Positions 19,445 through 30,045 of a stretch of 64,000 bases of DNA are shown here, piece by piece; position 1 is the first letter of the stretch; every line of letters begins with the position of its first letter. A model generated the notes under the pieces. That model saw only the letters and a program-made list of their open reading frames with translations, was not told the DNA's origin and did not search any database. A program made the position numbers and the translations under genes. The stretch is from Aurantiochytrium sp. KH105 (Eukaryota > Sar > Bigyra > Thraustochytrida > Thraustochytriidae), in assembly GCA_003116975.1 (NCBI GenBank), contig BGKB01000038.1, positions 434,001-498,000 of the forward strand, written 5' to 3'.

Positions 19445-22400
19445 ATGCCGGGGCGCCCGCGGCGGCAGTCGTTCGACCAGTGGGCCTCCGGCTTCGGCCG
19501 CGAGAGGCTCGTGCAGGCGGCCACCGGGCGACCGCAGAGCCCGAGGCAGGCCCAGGGTGGGCTTGACCACCAAGATGCGGGTCGTCGAGAGAACGACGAG
19601 GAGAATATTGTTGGGAGAGAAGCACAAACGACGAGGACTCTGACGTCCCCGAACAAGCCTATAGACACGGACCGAGGATCACAGAGAGAGGCACGTGGCC
19701 AGCGCCATGCCGTTCGCTCGCCCGCGACGAAACCCTCCGCGACACGTTCGCCGCCGAGGCGCGTCGTTGTCAGCCTGGACGACGACGACAACGAGGACGA
19801 CAACGAAAACGATGACGAGGACGACAAGACAATGAACGCTCGAATCAGGGGGACGAAACCTTCCGGAGCTGCTCATGCTGCGAGTGGAGCTGGCGCCGGT
19901 GCTGCCCGTTCTGCTATAGTTGTTTCTCACGTACGCGAACAACAAGAGGCGGGTCAATCAGCTTGGGCACTGTCTCCTCGTTCTGGTGACTTTGAAGGAA
20001 GGAAATCGCAGAAAAGCACCAGTCCAATCTCGCAGGCCGCCGCACGAATTCGGCGAGAGAACGAAATTGATAAGGAAGTTATTGGGAGAAGGCATCGTGG
20101 TGGCCGAGATACAGCTGCTGCTCACCTCCGACTCGCAGAGCAAATGACCGTGCAGACGGCGTCTGCGCTTGCTCGCGGTGAAGACAGGGTCGATTGGCAG
20201 GGTTCACCACGCAGCTTCGAAAGTAAAGTCAGCGCTGCGGTCAGCGACGCACTGCCGCAACACAATGAGACTGTCATGTCTGAGCTGGATGACATCTTTC
20301 TGTCTCAAGGAGCTCTCAATCGTTCATATCGAAAGGGCGAGGTCAAAGCAATGCAGCAACAAAATGACGCAGTACAGAATCAGGTCCAACACGGCGCTAG
20401 ACTGTCTCAGAGTCAACCCCAGCAGAATCTGGAAGGTGATGCTTCCCGTTTGAATACCAGCGTGCAAGATTCAAAGTCGAGACAGAGCTTGCACATTGAT
20501 CGCGACGGGCGAATCAGAACGACGTCTCCCTCAAAGAGCCGCGCTTCTCCCCGTGCTTCATTTCGAAGCCAGCAATCTGACGAAGGACAGAATTCGTCAT
20601 CAGCGTCGACTCCATCATCTGAATTGTCGTTTTCGCCACCACCGCCACCTCCACTGCCCCGGCCACCTCTAGCTTCCCGACCTCGGTCTCTTCCAGTTCC
20701 ACGTCTTCCTTCGCCGCCTCCACCACCGTACGAAGCAGTCTCGACGACTTTGTCAGCATCAGGGACTTCACGGGGGCCCCTGAGCGCATCCCCGCTTGAC
20801 TATTCGCCGGTGACACTTCCTCTGGAACTTATCCGAGCCTGGGCAACATGGAAACGCTTCGTATGGACAACTAAACAAGCACGGCGACGGACTGTAGCGG
20901 CAGCACGACGGCGTCCACGATCTCAAAGTGGCATTGACAATGTCTCGTCCGCCACATCTGTTGTTGCAGGGCCTGCCTCGACATACTCTCGAAGCACACA
21001 GTCCTCTGCTGTAGCGGCCGCAGTAACAGATCGCCTGCGTGCACAGATTGAGCTTGCTCTCGAAGAGCGTACACGCATGGCAATCCGTGCAGGCGTGCAA
21101 ATGCTTGCCAGGTCTGAGGAACGACGACTACGCATGCTCATGGGCCGAGGGTTTCGTGCACTTCAGCATGTGAGCCAGGACGGATACGGGGCGTCTCCCT
21201 CGGCTTCGCCGGCGCCCAGTTTTAGGCAAGAACACACCCAGGAGAGACGATCACGCGCAGGCGCTCGTCTGGTCAAGGGCGTGCTCTGCAGGTGGCGAAG
21301 TCGGATGCTTCGCAATAGCTTCACGCGCCTCCTCCGCGCCTCTGAGAGCGATCTCAGAGTCCAGGGTTTTGAGCGCTTCAAGCATCAACTGGCGCACGTT
21401 ATTCTCATCCAACTGGTCGCACGCAAACACAAACTTGCGGTCTTTCGTGCTTTCCACAAACTTCGCGATGCTGCAACGAATAGGCAACATCGCGCTGCAG
21501 CAAGCGCGCAGAGACGCAGAGAGGTGTTACGGTTAGCAATTCGCGTCAAGCGTTTGCGAATGCTGGCGGCGGGCTTTCGAGCCCTCTCGACCGATCCGCG
21601 TGCTGAAGCTGGCATCGATGACGCCAACAAGGCTTTGCGTAGGACGCGCAAAGTCCTTGCAGCCGTTCGAGCTCGCGTTCAAAGGACTGAGTTGGGCAAG
21701 GTGTACACGCTGCAGCATACCGGTCTCTCGCTTCTTTGTGGCGCCTTGCGCAGCTTTGAGCGACGCCGCAAACAACGTGCCTTTCACATGCTCCTTGCAA
21801 ACGTCGAATTACATGCGCAGGCTCGGTCCTTTCAAATTTTCCGTCGTTGGGATTTGCTGCGTGCCGAGCGGCGGACGCGGCTGCTGACAGACTCGATCGA
21901 GGAGACGTGCACCACATTTGCGGTGCGCAGACTTGAGCAAGTTCACAGAGGCCATCGGATTGCTCTCTTGCTCACGCGGAGACGTTTCTACTCACTTCGG
22001 GCTGGCATGGATGCGTTTCGGCAACGTACAAAGGCATCAGGTTCAAGTCAACACGCTCAAAGTCACTCGCAGTTGGGCCCACTTCTTCTTGAGCGAATTC
22101 TCTTGCGCAAAACCCATACGGAGACTCGTGCCCTCAGGAGTGCGTTTCAGAAAATGCATCGTTTCGCTATGCAGCGCTGGTATCAAGCAAAGATACAAAA
22201 ACTTGGCGCTCGGACCTTGTCACGGCGCTCGAGGTGTATTTACATGGCGAGCGCGATGCGCAAACTTCGAGGTCACGCACAACAAGTAAAGATTTCGTCA
22301 ATTGCCCCCGTACGCACTGTTCGCAGTGGTGATGTTCGTGACCATCATCTGCCTATAAGGACCAAACAGACTGAAGTCAGCGTTTTGACGAAAGAAATGC

Positions 22401-25400
22401 AATCCAAGACCAAGGTGGCCACGATCATTGTTGTATGGCGCACGTGGCGTCAGGGAGCGCTTCACCGTGCATTTGAAAGGCTGAGAACTTTTGTTCGCTC
22501 TCAACGCGTCCTGGCAGAAAGGTCTGCATGGATTTTACAAGGCGCACTCTCCCGATGGTCGAGGTCTTTACTCGCACAAGGTTGGGTTGCACTGCGTAGT
22601 CATACAGAAAGTGTGCGTATGCAAGAGCGAGCGAGCAAGCAGGTCGCTCGTATAGTTCGTCGATGGCAAAATGCTGCTCTTGCTCGCGCGTTTGACAGTC
22701 TTCGTCGAGAGGTATTGACGCGAAAACAGTCTCTCTCTGGAGGCGCAAATCTTCTTGCAGCTGCAGTGGGCAAGTGGAGGTCTGAAAATCTACACAGCGC
22801 GTTTTCAAGATGGCAGATGGTATTGTTCCATGCGCGCTGGGTAGATCATGACGCGCGTGCTGAAGCGAAGACTCGAGCGGCCGTCCAACTTTGGCAGCAT
22901 TTTATGCGTCTCGAGAAAACCCAAACCGACGTGTTCGAAGCATTTCTCAAATGGAAGCAATCCGTGAACAGAGCCAAGCGACAACATTCTCTCGTCCGAA
23001 AAAGCCTGTTGCGGATGGCTCGGTTGCATCAGGCTCGTGCCTTCCTGTCGTTGCAGCGGCACGCACGTGAACAGGAAAGCTTACGTAGAATGCTACAAAA
23101 GATCCTTTTGCGCCTAGGTAATTTGGAGAAAGCACGGGCGTTCACAGCATGGACAAAATACTCGCAGCAAGCTTTAGCTTCTCAATCGGCCAGTCATCGT
23201 TTGTTTCGCTGCGTTCATCGCTGGCAGCGTACTCGTCTTGTCGCAGCTATGAATCAGTGGAAAATTGCCGCTGCCAAAGGCGTGTCGCGGGAAGCCGTCA
23301 AGAACGCTGCAGCGCGCACAGTACTTTTGCAGTGGCGCAACCAGGCGCAGCGTCGCTGTCGTGAAGCCATTCAGCGATGGCAACTTGCCTGCACTCGTGC
23401 TCTGCAAGTGGAGCGTCTCGTCCGTCGCACAATGGGAAGATGGAGAAAGCTGGCGCTAGCGCGAGCCTTTCGTTCGTTGGCGATCACTGCGTATCACTCT
23501 CACTCACGCGTCGAGCGCATGCGTCGCGTATGTCGTCAGTGGGTGCAACGACGTCTGCGCTTGGCGTTTTGCACGTGGCGCGCCAAGACACGCTCAGCAA
23601 TGATTCTCGAAACCGCCCTTGAAAAGTGGAAACAACAGCAGTGCGCATCAGCTTTCGCCCGATGGCATTCTCAGCTGGACCTGGAAACGCAAAGACGAAT
23701 CCTTCTGAGACGACTTGTTACCCGAGCATTGCGCAAGCTGGCGCTTCGTCACTTCCGCCTTTGGTCTGCCTCTGCACGAGCTACCTCGAGGCGTGGAGTG
23801 CTCCTCGGCCGCGTCTTTCGTCGTTGGCAGGGCTTGCGTCTACGAGTTGCTTTCCAGAAATTGCAGAGTCACACAAGAACCAGCCAAAGGCTTGCACACG
23901 GATTTCAAATGATCAAGCACGGGTTGTGGCGTCTCATGCACGCTTCTTTGCGCTTGGGCTGGGAAAAGCTCCAGCAGCATGTGCTGGTTCAACGACGCTT
24001 GGAGAGTCTTTTCAAGCTTCGACATCGTGTAGTGCTCCGCGACGCCATGCGCAGACTCGGCAGATGGGCCGTCTGGCGAGCTCAGTTGGCACAACGATGG
24101 CAACGAGCACTTCTTTCCATTCGCCATTTCCACCTGAGATCCGCATTTTCAAGCTTGCGCGCGCACATGCGCCGCGAGGCTGCTGCTGATAGGGCGATTA
24201 TGCAGTGGCGTACACTCCGTTGCGCCAAAGCGTTTCGCCAATGGAATCAGGCTACCATACGCGGACGACAGGAGCGATACGCATGCACAATGCTGCGCCG
24301 CATTTTCCGAAGATGGGTCTTGCAGCGCCAAGCAAAGGCGTGGAGGAAGTGGTCCGACCTTGTGCGTCGGGATCGCGGTCGCTCTACGACACTCGCTGTT
24401 GCGGTGAAACGCTGGCGCAGCCGACAAGCGACCCGTTGCTTCGAGCAATGGAAATCTTTCGTTCAGAGTAGACGTGCGTTTCGTCGATACATTCTGCAAC
24501 GAGCGCTTCGATCATCGCGAGCTTCTTCCGCCGAAGCTCTGCGAAAGCTGAGAGAGCACGCAATGCTTTCGCGCCGTGCAGACCTGCTTGCGCGAATCAC
24601 GAAACGATTAGAGAGGCGTAGCATAAAGTCTGCACTCTACGTCTGGAAAACACAAACTCGCTTGTCGATGCAAGCAAATGAGCACAAGATGCGCGAGATC
24701 GCCATTGCTGCTCGACGACTGGAAAGGCTATATCGCCGTAAGGTGTGTCGGTCCTCCTTTACATTGTGGCGACGGAACATTGCTGATCAGCGGTCTATCG
24801 AACACGGGATGAGATCTGTGGCGCGAGCACTTTCTCGCTACACCATTTGCGAAAAGCGTAACGCTTTTGAAGCGCTGACGCGACGTGCGCGGCGCCAATC
24901 GCTTGTTGATAGGTTGTTGCGTCGTCACTACTTTGCGCTTATGTCGAGCGCGTGGCAACAACTACGGTCCGTGTCGCTTCAACAGTCTGCAATGCGCTCC
25001 GCGATGAAGCGCGCTCTTAGTTTCTCGTGCAGACACTCTTTGCGCTTGGCTTTTTCACGCTGGGATCAAGCCATCAAGCGCTCTCAATATCAGGAGAAAG
25101 CCCTGAAGCGACTTTGGAGAGTCTGGGGTCGCACTCGCCCTGTTGCACAGAGTTTTATGCGTTGGCGCGATCGTGTCGTTTTGACCCGCTTTCAGAGCAG
25201 AAGCGCAGCAGTGTTGCTTGGCGTACTTTCTCGCGTGCAAGCGCGTCGCATCAGGAGCGCCTTCAAGACGCTCAGTGCCGTGCCAATCGCATGCGCGGCT
25301 CCCGTGCCGCATGATGACACGGATGGTTTCACTGAAAAGGTCACTTATGCAACCACTAAATTGGTCCGATGTGTGAATCGAATTGCGCGTGGCCAAATGC

Positions 25401-28400
25401 AGGCATCATGGCTCAAGTGGCGCACTTTCGTGGTAATGAAGCGTGTGCTGGTTCTGCGGGGTTCTTTTGTCGCGTGGCGTGTCGGAGCCGCGACGTCTCT
25501 ATCGCAACGTCTGCTTGCAACTCGAAGAGCAAATTCTCGGTTCCATGCAAGCCGTCTAAAGTCTCATTTTCTGGCTTGGCACGACGCTGCAAGTCAATCA
25601 CAGAGACTGCCGAAGGCGCTCGAAGCTTTCTCGGAGCGGCGTCAAATGCGTCTTGAGCGTTCTGTGTTCGAGGCCTGGCTTAAATCGTGCATGCTCTCCC
25701 TCTCTGTGGCCGACTTCTCGCAGCGCCAACGCACCCGTGACACGCGACGTGTACTTTCGCAGTGGGAATCTATCGCAGAACGTCATCGCAAACTTCGCGC
25801 AGTGTTTACCAGAAACGAGATGCGAGCAAAGCAAAAAGCCTTGTCGCAGTGGGTGCGCGCGAGCATGTTGATTGCGCAAGAGCAACGCGCGCTACGTATC
25901 GTCCTTCTGCGAAGCACAATTCGAGCACAAGAGCTGTCCCTGCGACGTGCAATCAAGGTGTGGCGAGATCGTGTGTACGAAAAACCCAGCGTCGTTGGCC
26001 GTCGCGCTTTTCTCTTTGCTCGTTTGGAAAGTATCGCGAGTCGAGCGCAGCTGCAAATCAAGCGTCGAGCTATGGTCGCGCTGCGGTCTAGACATGCAAT
26101 GCGTGAAAAGCAGAGGCTTGCTATGGCCCTCTTTGTGAAATTTAGAAAGCTTGACCTTCAAGGTCGAGCGTGGGCGCGTCTTGTATGTCATACACGCGAG
26201 TGTCTCTTTGCAGACCATCTCTCGTCTCTGACACATGCGTTTTGGCGCCGTCATTTACATTTGGCGTGGGAACGGTGGGCCACTTTGATTACAGCAAAGA
26301 AGCGTCGCAACTTGATGCTGCAGCGCGTTCTCAAAGACTGGAGTCATGTGCAGATGCGCTCGGCGCTGCGACGTTGGCGCCTGTTCACTCGGCACTCGAG
26401 CAAAGCCGTTCTTCTTGCAATGCATATTCTTCGTTGTGAGCGCAAGTCCATTCTCCGGTGGTCATTTTCTCAATGGACGAGCAGAACACGTGCCGAGAAT
26501 CAAATTGCAAGGGCCGCCATCTCTCTCGTTGACTTTACAAGGCGTGTTCTGCTCACTGATGCATTGGCTCGTCTATGGCGACGCGTCGAGCGAGCTCGCG
26601 CCTCCAAGCGGGTTGGGAAGCTTTGGAAACGGGCTCAGATCCGCCAGTTTTGGGTACGATGGATGTCGGTTGCATTTTCGCATCGGCGAGTCGTCCTTTC
26701 GAGCGTGTTCACCCTCGCGCATGCGCGAATGCGGCAGAGATATCTTCAATTTGGTTTTGCGGCTTTCAAAGAGTTCACGATTTGCGATCGGAAGCGCGTG
26801 CAAGCAATGTTGCGATGCATTGGGATCTTTCGGCGTGTGCAACTCAACAGTGCATTTCGAGTCTGGACGCGGCATGTGCACCAAAGTCAACTTCTGGAAA
26901 AGGCGTTCCGTCGCGTGGAAAGAGCCTACACATCTCGCATCCTTCGTGACTCGTTCTACAAACTTGTGGCAAACCGATGGGCCTCTTCGGCGAACCAAGA
27001 CGTGTCTCAGGTAATTGACTTGGCATGCTCTAACTCAACTTTTGGAGCCGAAATGACTCTTCAGAAACATGTAGCTATGCTTGCGGGCGTGAACCGCGCC
27101 AAAGTCAGTGTGGAGATTGCATTGAGAGCCCACAAGGCACGCGCGCGCGGCGGTCACGTTGTTTATGACATCGAAAACCGGTCAGGTCGCATCGTTGCTT
27201 CGGTTGACATTGCCCACGAAACACTTTCAGAAGGCGCAAATATGCGCGTGCAGCAGTTTTTGCGACGTGTAGGGGGCATTATGGGCCGCGAGTGGATGAA
27301 TCGCGTCTCCCGTAGAGGTTTGCAACTGCGCCGGTGTCTTGCACAACGACGAGCGCGACTGCTTCGTTCTGGGTTTGCAGCTCTCCTTTGCGGCGTAGCT
27401 GAAGCAAGAGGCGAGCTGGCGTACGCAAGGGCGCAGCATGAAGCCGATGCGGAAGCGCAAGCAGACCGCGAGCAGACGCACGCAACATTTTGGGAAAGGT
27501 GGAAGCTCATTCGCGCAAGTGTGAGCCTCGTTTCTCTAATCGCACGGTTCCACAGCAAGACGAGCAACCACTTTGCGCTGCAACATGCCTTTTCCCTTCT
27601 CGCTGCGCACGCAGCCTCGGCTCGAAAGGTGGAAATGGCTCTGCTTCCGGTCGGGCTCGCCCGCATCAAGCTGCAAAAATCCGACTTGGTGCGAGGGTTT
27701 TCACAATTACGAGCGCACAGTACGATGGTGCGTGCTCAGGAGCGCTGGTTCATGATGCTTTGTGCATCGCGAGAAACAGCGCTTTTGCAACGTTGTTTCG
27801 ATGCCTGGGTACAATTGCATGTCGGCATGAAGCGCCTTCGAAGGCTGCTCTTGCGAAACAAGCAGACCGCTGCACAAGCGCTTGCCCTGCACAAGCTGGC
27901 CAATATTTGCCGAACGAGGGGACGACGCGCACGTCTTCTTCGAGGGTTCTTCAAATTGCATCAACATCGCAATTTATACGCTTCACGCGCAAACTTGCTG
28001 TCATCTTTTGAGCGCATCATGTTCGCCCAGGACGAGCGCGATCTTCTCCGCAGCTCTTTTGTTCGTTGGCGCGCGCACAGTCATCGACTGGCGAAGGCAA
28101 GACTTTGCAGCATGTTGGAGCTGACGTCGGGCGGATTTGAGGAGTCACGCCGGCACAGCGAGATGTTACGACGCAAAGTTTCACTAAGTTTGCACTTTGC
28201 TCGTTTGAAGGAATCGGTTGCACGGCGACGTGCTGAAAAGGCGAGGCTTCTTCAAAGGTCCTTTACCGGCTGGGCGCGGCACACGCAATGGCTGCGTGAC
28301 GTGTCTGCACAAGGATCTGCGAAGCGGTCGGCTCGCACAGAGCGGCTTTTGACAATACAGGCTGTTTGGGTGGCGTGGAAGGCGACCGCAGTCGCTCACC

Positions 28401-29866
28401 GGGCGCTTGGCCGTCTTGTATGTAGGCGCTCGCGGAATTTGCTCAAGCAGGCTCTCGACTGGTGGCGTGCTAGGACGACCGCTAGACAGACCGCAATGGA
28501 AGTTCTTGCGAGATGGGCGCGTGTGGCCCAGACTGTCGTGAAGCGAAACGCATTACGCAATTGGCACAGATTTGTAAGAATGCAAACGAAACGTTGCGAT
28601 GCAGTTCAACGATTGCTGCGTCAACGCGGGTATGCCGCTGATGGAGGACAGAAAGTGCTGCTTATGCGCGCTATGGCAATTTGGCGAGAACAAAGCGTAG
28701 TTGCGCAGCGAAGCCAGATCATGAAACGGCGGGCGCGGGGAGCGCACGCTGTGTGGTCCGTCGCAGCGCGACTTCGATCGCTCCCACAATTGCGCGATTG
28801 CTTTCAGCGATGGGTGTGGCACTCCGAGGAGAAGAAACTATCGGATATGCGAGTGGCTTTCTCGCAGTGGAGGTGCGGGTGCGCGTCAAGCAAGTACAGC
28901 GAGCGCACGCTCCAGGCCCGGGTTCTCTTTTGGGAACGAGTTCTTGTACCGCGTCGGCGTCTGCAGAGATATTTTGAGGCATGGCAGATCTTTGCGCACA
29001 CACGTGCGACAGCAATGAAGCTTTACGCGCTTGCTGCGCGTCGTCGCGACGCTGCGCGGGCTAGAGCAGCCTTTGCTGTGTGGAAGGCCGAAAGTGCTCG
29101 GGCGAAGAGTTTGCGACACACGGTCCAACGCGCGAGGCTCGGGCGAGCTTTTGTGTATTGGCGATGGCGAACGGGCAAACTGCAAGCTGGAAGGCGCGCG
29201 TTGCGAATGCTTGCTCTTCGGCGCGAGCGGAGGGCGTTGCAAGGATCATTCACTTTGTGGCGAGTTTACACGGAGCGTGTGCGTGCGATCATGTTCAAGT
29301 TCGTCTCGGAGAATCTGAGTGTGCAAATGGTCTCGGCGCTCCAAAACAAGGAAAATGAGATGAATCAGATGCAGCTCGTGCAGCAAGCTTCCGAAAGTAC
29401 GCTGAGTGAAGTGAAAGAGCGCGCAAAACGCAAGATCAAGTCCTTGTTGGAGGACAATGCTCGCCTACGCGAAGCATTGCTTACTAGGGGACAAGAAGCG
29501 GAGGCCCTGGAGCAGCAATCGGACGAAGAGCGGCGTGCCCTCAAATGCTGTGAGCTGCAGCTGATTCGTGCAAAAGAAGAGGCCGCTGAGCTTCGGCGCA
29601 AGTCTCGCGTACTTTTGTCTGCAAGTGAGGAGCTGTGTCAGCTCCAAGAGTACGTGCACGAGCTAGAGGCGTCAAATTTTGATTTGCAATCGCGCCTAGA
29701 GCAGGCGCAGCGAAAAGCGCATCGTCGAGACAAGAAATTCAAAGCGATGCGAGAAGAGGCAGAACTCCTGCAACTCAAGGTCCATCAGCTGTCGTATATT
29801 AGTCGCGTGGAGCGGGAGAGCTTTTGCAGCACACTGCTCTCGAATATGTCCATGGAGGAAGTCTAA
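19445..29866 (+). CDS. Giant Sfi1-like repeat protein, candidate centrin-binding scaffold
   Basis: A 3473-residue protein encoded without introns. Residues 1-600 are disordered, acidic and Ser/Arg-rich, with a Pro-rich stretch near 395-435. From about 610 to 3280 there are dozens of helical repeats of about 33-35 residues with the pattern Arg-Arg-Trp-(x)4-Leu-x-x-Ala-Phe-x-x-Trp-(x)n-Arg. This matches the Ala-x7-Leu-Leu-x3-Phe-x2-Trp-Lys/Arg logic of the Sfi1 centrin-binding repeat. The array is broken at about 2515-2620 by a segment without Trp repeats. Residues about 3286-3473 form a Glu/Leu/Gln coiled coil. Sfi1 proteins make long filaments decorated with centrin at spindle poles and basal bodies, so this one may organise the basal body or centrosome. 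The start is the first ATG (Met-Pro-Gly-Arg-Pro). The array is several times longer than yeast Sfi1. Confidence 0.85.
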   Translation: MPGRPRRQSFDQWASGFGRERLVQAATGRPQSPRQAQGGLDHQDAGRRENDEENIVGREAQTTRTLTSPNKPIDTDRGSQREARGQRHAVRSPATKPSATRSPPRRVVVSLDDDDNEDDNENDDEDDKTMNARIRGTKPSGAAHAASGAGAGAARSAIVVSHVREQQEAGQSAWALSPRSGDFEGRKSQKSTSPISQAAARIRRENEIDKEVIGRRHRGGRDTAAAHLRLAEQMTVQTASALARGEDRVDWQGSPRSFESKVSAAVSDALPQHNETVMSELDDIFLSQGALNRSYRKGEVKAMQQQNDAVQNQVQHGARLSQSQPQQNLEGDASRLNTSVQDSKSRQSLHIDRDGRIRTTSPSKSRASPRASFRSQQSDEGQNSSSASTPSSELSFSPPPPPPLPRPPLASRPRSLPVPRLPSPPPPPYEAVSTTLSASGTSRGPLSASPLDYSPVTLPLELIRAWATWKRFVWTTKQARRRTVAAARRRPRSQSGIDNVSSATSVVAGPASTYSRSTQSSAVAAAVTDRLRAQIELALEERTRMAIRAGVQMLARSEERRLRMLMGRGFRALQHVSQDGYGASPSASPAPSFRQEHTQERRSRAGARLVKGVLCRWRSRMLRNSFTRLLRASESDLRVQGFERFKHQLAHVILIQLVARKHKLAVFRAFHKLRDAATNRQHRAAASAQRRREVLRLAIRVKRLRMLAAGFRALSTDPRAEAGIDDANKALRRTRKVLAAVRARVQRTELGKVYTLQHTGLSLLCGALRSFERRRKQRAFHMLLANVELHAQARSFQIFRRWDLLRAERRTRLLTDSIEETCTTFAVRRLEQVHRGHRIALLLTRRRFYSLRAGMDAFRQRTKASGSSQHAQSHSQLGPLLLERILLRKTHTETRALRSAFQKMHRFAMQRWYQAKIQKLGARTLSRRSRCIYMASAMRKLRGHAQQVKISSIAPVRTVRSGDVRDHHLPIRTKQTEVSVLTKEMQSKTKVATIIVVWRTWRQGALHRAFERLRTFVRSQRVLAERSAWILQGALSRWSRSLLAQGWVALRSHTESVRMQERASKQVARIVRRWQNAALARAFDSLRREVLTRKQSLSGGANLLAAAVGKWRSENLHSAFSRWQMVLFHARWVDHDARAEAKTRAAVQLWQHFMRLEKTQTDVFEAFLKWKQSVNRAKRQHSLVRKSLLRMARLHQARAFLSLQRHAREQESLRRMLQKILLRLGNLEKARAFTAWTKYSQQALASQSASHRLFRCVHRWQRTRLVAAMNQWKIAAAKGVSREAVKNAAARTVLLQWRNQAQRRCREAIQRWQLACTRALQVERLVRRTMGRWRKLALARAFRSLAITAYHSHSRVERMRRVCRQWVQRRLRLAFCTWRAKTRSAMILETALEKWKQQQCASAFARWHSQLDLETQRRILLRRLVTRALRKLALRHFRLWSASARATSRRGVLLGRVFRRWQGLRLRVAFQKLQSHTRTSQRLAHGFQMIKHGLWRLMHASLRLGWEKLQQHVLVQRRLESLFKLRHRVVLRDAMRRLGRWAVWRAQLAQRWQRALLSIRHFHLRSAFSSLRAHMRREAAADRAIMQWRTLRCAKAFRQWNQATIRGRQERYACTMLRRIFRRWVLQRQAKAWRKWSDLVRRDRGRSTTLAVAVKRWRSRQATRCFEQWKSFVQSRRAFRRYILQRALRSSRASSAEALRKLREHAMLSRRADLLARITKRLERRSIKSALYVWKTQTRLSMQANEHKMREIAIAARRLERLYRRKVCRSSFTLWRRNIADQRSIEHGMRSVARALSRYTICEKRNAFEALTRRARRQSLVDRLLRRHYFALMSSAWQQLRSVSLQQSAMRSAMKRALSFSCRHSLRLAFSRWDQAIKRSQYQEKALKRLWRVWGRTRPVAQSFMRWRDRVVLTRFQSRSAAVLLGVLSRVQARRIRSAFKTLSAVPIACAAPVPHDDTDGFTEKVTYATTKLVRCVNRIARGQMQASWLKWRTFVVMKRVLVLRGSFVAWRVGAATSLSQRLLATRRANSRFHASRLKSHFLAWHDAASQSQRLPKALEAFSERRQMRLERSVFEAWLKSCMLSLSVADFSQRQRTRDTRRVLSQWESIAERHRKLRAVFTRNEMRAKQKALSQWVRASMLIAQEQRALRIVLLRSTIRAQELSLRRAIKVWRDRVYEKPSVVGRRAFLFARLESIASRAQLQIKRRAMVALRSRHAMREKQRLAMALFVKFRKLDLQGRAWARLVCHTRECLFADHLSSLTHAFWRRHLHLAWERWATLITAKKRRNLMLQRVLKDWSHVQMRSALRRWRLFTRHSSKAVLLAMHILRCERKSILRWSFSQWTSRTRAENQIARAAISLVDFTRRVLLTDALARLWRRVERARASKRVGKLWKRAQIRQFWVRWMSVAFSHRRVVLSSVFTLAHARMRQRYLQFGFAAFKEFTICDRKRVQAMLRCIGIFRRVQLNSAFRVWTRHVHQSQLLEKAFRRVERAYTSRILRDSFYKLVANRWASSANQDVSQVIDLACSNSTFGAEMTLQKHVAMLAGVNRAKVSVEIALRAHKARARGGHVVYDIENRSGRIVASVDIAHETLSEGANMRVQQFLRRVGGIMGREWMNRVSRRGLQLRRCLAQRRARLLRSGFAALLCGVAEARGELAYARAQHEADAEAQADREQTHATFWERWKLIRASVSLVSLIARFHSKTSNHFALQHAFSLLAAHAASARKVEMALLPVGLARIKLQKSDLVRGFSQLRAHSTMVRAQERWFMMLCASRETALLQRCFDAWVQLHVGMKRLRRLLLRNKQTAAQALALHKLANICRTRGRRARLLRGFFKLHQHRNLYASRANLLSSFERIMFAQDERDLLRSSFVRWRAHSHRLAKARLCSMLELTSGGFEESRRHSEMLRRKVSLSLHFARLKESVARRRAEKARLLQRSFTGWARHTQWLRDVSAQGSAKRSARTERLLTIQAVWVAWKATAVAHRALGRLVCRRSRNLLKQALDWWRARTTARQTAMEVLARWARVAQTVVKRNALRNWHRFVRMQTKRCDAVQRLLRQRGYAADGGQKVLLMRAMAIWREQSVVAQRSQIMKRRARGAHAVWSVAARLRSLPQLRDCFQRWVWHSEEKKLSDMRVAFSQWRCGCASSKYSERTLQARVLFWERVLVPRRRLQRYFEAWQIFAHTRATAMKLYALAARRRDAARARAAFAVWKAESARAKSLRHTVQRARLGRAFVYWRWRTGKLQAGRRALRMLALRRERRALQGSFTLWRVYTERVRAIMFKFVSENLSVQMVSALQNKENEMNQMQLVQQASESTLSEVKERAKRKIKSLLEDNARLREALLTRGQEAEALEQQSDEERRALKCCELQLIRAKEEAAELRRKSRVLLSASEELCQLQEYVHELEASNFDLQSRLEQAQRKAHRRDKKFKAMREEAELLQLKVHQLSYISRVERESFCSTLLSNMSMEEV

Positions 29867-30045
29867 CCTGACTGTCAATGTTCTAGCCGCAGCGAATGAC
29901 AGAAAGTTGACTGCCCGCCAAGTCAGTCAGTCAGTATGCCCTGAAAGTGCTCTCTCTTGCTTTTGGAAAATTTCGGTCACTTCTCTTCTTTTGTGTAAAA
30001 TAATAGCTTACATGTAGTAGGATGAATTCTAAACAAGCTTTTTTT

